From NCBI GenBank assembly GCA_016206385.1, contig JACQRS010000264.1:1-6179 (forward strand): a DNA stretch of 6,179 nucleotides, read 5' to 3'. Both the position numbers and the translations under genes were made by a program. Under the pieces are notes generated by a model. The model ran no database searches. It had not been told where the DNA came from and saw only the letters and a list, made by a program, of their open reading frames with translations. Source of the stretch: Candidatus Rokuibacteriota bacterium. Lineage in GTDB: Bacteria > Methylomirabilota > Methylomirabilia > Rokubacteriales > CSP1-6. Of the stretch, positions 4,759-6,179 are shown in pieces; position 1 is the stretch's first letter, and every line of letters starts with the position of its first letter.

Positions 4759-4971
4759 ATGAACACGCTGCTCGAAGTCTTTGTGGCCCTGGCATACTCC
4801 CCACTAGAGAAGCTGTCGGTTCTTCCAGCCGAGGCTTTTTTCGATCAAAAAGCGGGGGATGACCAGGCGTCCGGAGCTGGTGGATCGCCTGGGGGTGTGG
4901 GCCCCGTAATGCCGATAAGGGAACCGGCCAGCGAGAACGAGGCAGGTCGGGCGGCCCGGAGGGCGGCATGA
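4759..4971 (+). CDS. Short ORF behind the sigma54-type promoter, unknown (70 aa)
   Basis: The ATG is preceded by GAGAGGAGA at about 8-9 nt and by a well-formed -24/-12 promoter, which favours real expression. The first 30 residues (MNTLLEVFVALAYSPLEKL and on to AFFDQKAGD) look protein-like, with a short amphipathic or hydrophobic N-terminus. From about residue 37 it turns into a low-complexity Gly/Ser/Pro/Ala/Glu stretch. Third-position GC is lower than in the neighbouring genes. It matches no family I know. It may be a genuine small protein, or the 5' remnant of a longer gene that has decayed or shifted frame. I cannot decide between these from sequence alone. Confidence 0.35.
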   Translation: MNTLLEVFVALAYSPLEKLSVLPAEAFFDQKAGDDQASGAGGSPGGVGPVMPIREPASENEAGRAARRAA

Positions 4972-5114
4972 AAGCGCTCTGCGCCCCACAGGCCGAATTG
5001 ATACCCTAACGGAGATTCGCCCTCAGACGGCCGGTCTTGCGCGCGGATTACGGGAACGAGTTGGAAACAGGTCGAGTCGAGCAGGGGTGGAGCACCCAGC
5101 CGCACATCTTCTGA
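4972..5114. other. Intergenic stretch, nothing identified
   Basis: This lies between the end of the 70-codon ORF and the stop of the minus-strand DUF6504-like gene. A weak 4-bp hairpin (GGGT-GGAGC-ACCC, about 5084-5097) sits downstream of the latter gene but has no T-run. No promoter, RNA or repeat is supported. Confidence 0.4.
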
Positions 5115-5357
5115 TCACCCGTCCTCCCGCCAGAACCAGCCGTCAAGGGCTTCGTCATAATACACGCTCAGCGTCTCGCCCCCCTCAACCTCCACTCTGA
5201 ACCAGCGCCGGATGCCGGTCCCGGCTTCCCGCCCTGCCACGACCCACGCTCCCAGCACGGCCTGCACCCGGCGCGTCGTGGGGCCGAGCCGAATCGCCAC
5301 AGGCCGCTCTGCTCCTCGTGCACCCGCGTAGGAAATCACCTCGATAGGCCGGTCCAC
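5115..5357 (-). CDS. DUF6504-like small protein, 80 aa
   Basis: The sequence runs RPIEVISYAGARGAERPVAIRLG, then RVQAVLGAWVVAGREAG, then RRWFRVEVEGGETLSVYYDEALDGWFW. This order (Ile-Glu-Val opening, 'RP..irl', 'V..vl..W', 'FrV....g....l.yd...d.WF') resembles DUF6504, a family of unknown function with proteins of about this length, rich in beta-strands and Trp. Assignment is from memory of the pattern and should be treated as probable. The GTG start has CGGAG at 7 nt. It starts 38 bp after the amidase stop on the same strand, so the two are likely one transcription unit. There is no signal peptide; a cytoplasmic location is expected. Confidence 0.75.
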   Translation of the reverse strand: MDRPIEVISYAGARGAERPVAIRLGPTTRRVQAVLGAWVVAGREAGTGIRRWFRVEVEGGETLSVYYDEALDGWFWREDG

Positions 5358-5395
5358 GGATGGACTCCGTTCAAGGCCTGGATAGCGCTTCTAGC

Positions 5396-6179
5396 TCAGA
5401 GCAGTGGGCGACGCGAAGACCACTCGGTGGCGGCCTCGTAGGCGTGGGCGGCGCGCAGCACCGTTGCCTCGTCGAATGGCCGTCCGATCAGCTGGAGGCT
5501 GATCGGTAGCCCCGAGCGCGTGAAGCCACATGACACGGCGATGGCCGGGGTTCCCGCCAGGGGAGCGGGCGCCGTGTACGAGCGCCGCGTGAAGAACCGG
5601 CCGGCGACCTGCTGCCGCTCCGTGATCGGCGCCTTGCCCTCCGCGATCGTGGGTGCCGCCCGGTGCGCCGTCGGGCAGAGGAGGAGGTCGTAGCGCGCGA
5701 GGGCTCCCAGGACCTGCCGGCGAATCAGGGCTCGCGCCCGCGTAGCCCGGTGATAGACCGCCGCGGGAATGAGGCTCGCCGTGAGGAGGCGGCGCAGGGT
5801 CCCCTGGTCGTAGTCCATGGGGCGCGTCCGGAGCCACGGCTGATGGAAGCCGGCCGCCTCCGAGTCGGCGAGGGCCATGAAGATGGCCCCTGCCAGCGGG
5901 AGGAGCGGGAGCGACGTCTCCTCCACTGTCGCCCCGAGGCGCTCGAGCTGGCGCGCCGCATCCACGACCGCCTGCCGGACCTCCCCGTCGGTGTCGGCTC
6001 CCGATGTCAGCTCGCGGATGAGGCCGACTTTCTGGCCGCGGACGCCGTCGTTCAAGGCCAGAGAGTAATCCGGCACCGGCCGGCGGCTCGTCAGCGGATC
6101 GCGCGGGTCGTAGCCGGCGATGGCCCGAAGCAGGAGCGCCGCGTCCTCCACCGTCAGCGCCATGGGGCCGGCCGTGTCC
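5396..6179 (-). CDS. Amidase-signature family enzyme, C-terminal 260 residues (partial)
   Basis: The frame is open to the window edge, so the N-terminal part is missing. The visible part begins DTAGPMALTVEDAALLLRAIAGYDPRDP, the classic segment just after the Ser-cisSer-Lys catalytic region of amidase-signature enzymes (GatA, amidases, allophanate-type hydrolases). The ATG at 6163 is the internal Met of 'GPM', not a start. Further hallmarks are YDLLLCPT near the middle and the C-terminal block YTAPAPLAGTPAIAVSCGFTRSGLPISLQLIGRPFDEATVLRAAHAYE. Full proteins are about 450-480 aa, so roughly 200 residues with the catalytic Lys and Ser lie outside. The family hydrolyses amide bonds in the cytoplasm. 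No gatB or gatC is visible and the next gene is DUF6504-like, so a generic amidase is as likely as GatA. The substrate is unknown. Confidence 0.93.
   Translation of the reverse strand, partial: DTAGPMALTVEDAALLLRAIAGYDPRDPLTSRRPVPDYSLALNDGVRGQKVGLIRELTSGADTDGEVRQAVVDAARQLERLGATVEETSLPLLPLAGAIFMALADSEAAGFHQPWLRTRPMDYDQGTLRRLLTASLIPAAVYHRATRARALIRRQVLGALARYDLLLCPTAHRAAPTIAEGKAPITERQQVAGRFFTRRSYTAPAPLAGTPAIAVSCGFTRSGLPISLQLIGRPFDEATVLRAAHAYEAATEWSSRRPLL

Noticed and set aside
4845..5105. Minus-strand 86-codon frame as a possible small gene or transposase remnant
   Set aside because: It has a GTG start, no recognisable domain or catalytic motif, and overlaps the sigma54-linked ORF antisense. There are no terminal inverted repeats or target duplications nearby to suggest an insertion sequence.

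Overview
The window is high-GC bacterial chromosomal DNA that reads as a compact housekeeping/accessory stretch, with no phage, CRISPR or intact insertion sequence. The MlaA outer-membrane lipoprotein and the Sec-type signal peptides point to a diderm bacterium. The GC-rich coding style, a GYD-domain/PPOX gene pair and an amidase with a short C-terminal neighbour would suit a Methylomirabilota/Rokubacteria-like or deltaproteobacterial-type soil or subsurface lineage, but this placement is impression rather than proof.

Layout, left to right. (1) Two tandem minus-strand tRNAs: a complete tRNA-Ser(GCU) with encoded CCA, followed after 2 nt by the first 15 nt of another tRNA (tRNA-Arg-like) cut by the window edge, with a promoter just upstream of the serine tRNA. 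(2) A minus-strand gene for a small secreted protein (141 aa). (3) A minus-strand gene for a short, core-type cobalamin-independent methionine synthase (386 aa) with all four zinc ligands, divergent from (4) plus-strand mlaA, a lipoprotein of the Mla phospholipid-transport system with an unusually long linker. (5) Convergent with mlaA, only 6 bp away, is a minus-strand pair: a GYD-domain protein followed by a PPOX-fold flavin/F420-type enzyme, driven by a near-perfect sigma70-type promoter. (6) Back-to-back with that promoter is a second good promoter reading right into a secreted OB-fold-like protein (133 aa). (7) About 680 bp without a securely identified gene (4432-5114). It holds a tRNA 3'-half-like fragment, T-tracts, a perfect short dyad, a textbook sigma54 -24/-12 promoter and a 70-codon ORF with a ribosome binding site. 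(8) A minus-strand pair: the C-terminal 260 residues of an amidase-signature enzyme (N-terminus beyond the window edge) followed by an 80-aa DUF6504-like protein.

The genes do not form one pathway. The window consists of several short transcription units. The parts most worth following up are the sigma54 promoter with its unidentified short gene, the divergent promoter pair at 3924-4000 with a shared dyad, and the mlaA linker carrying a G8 tract.
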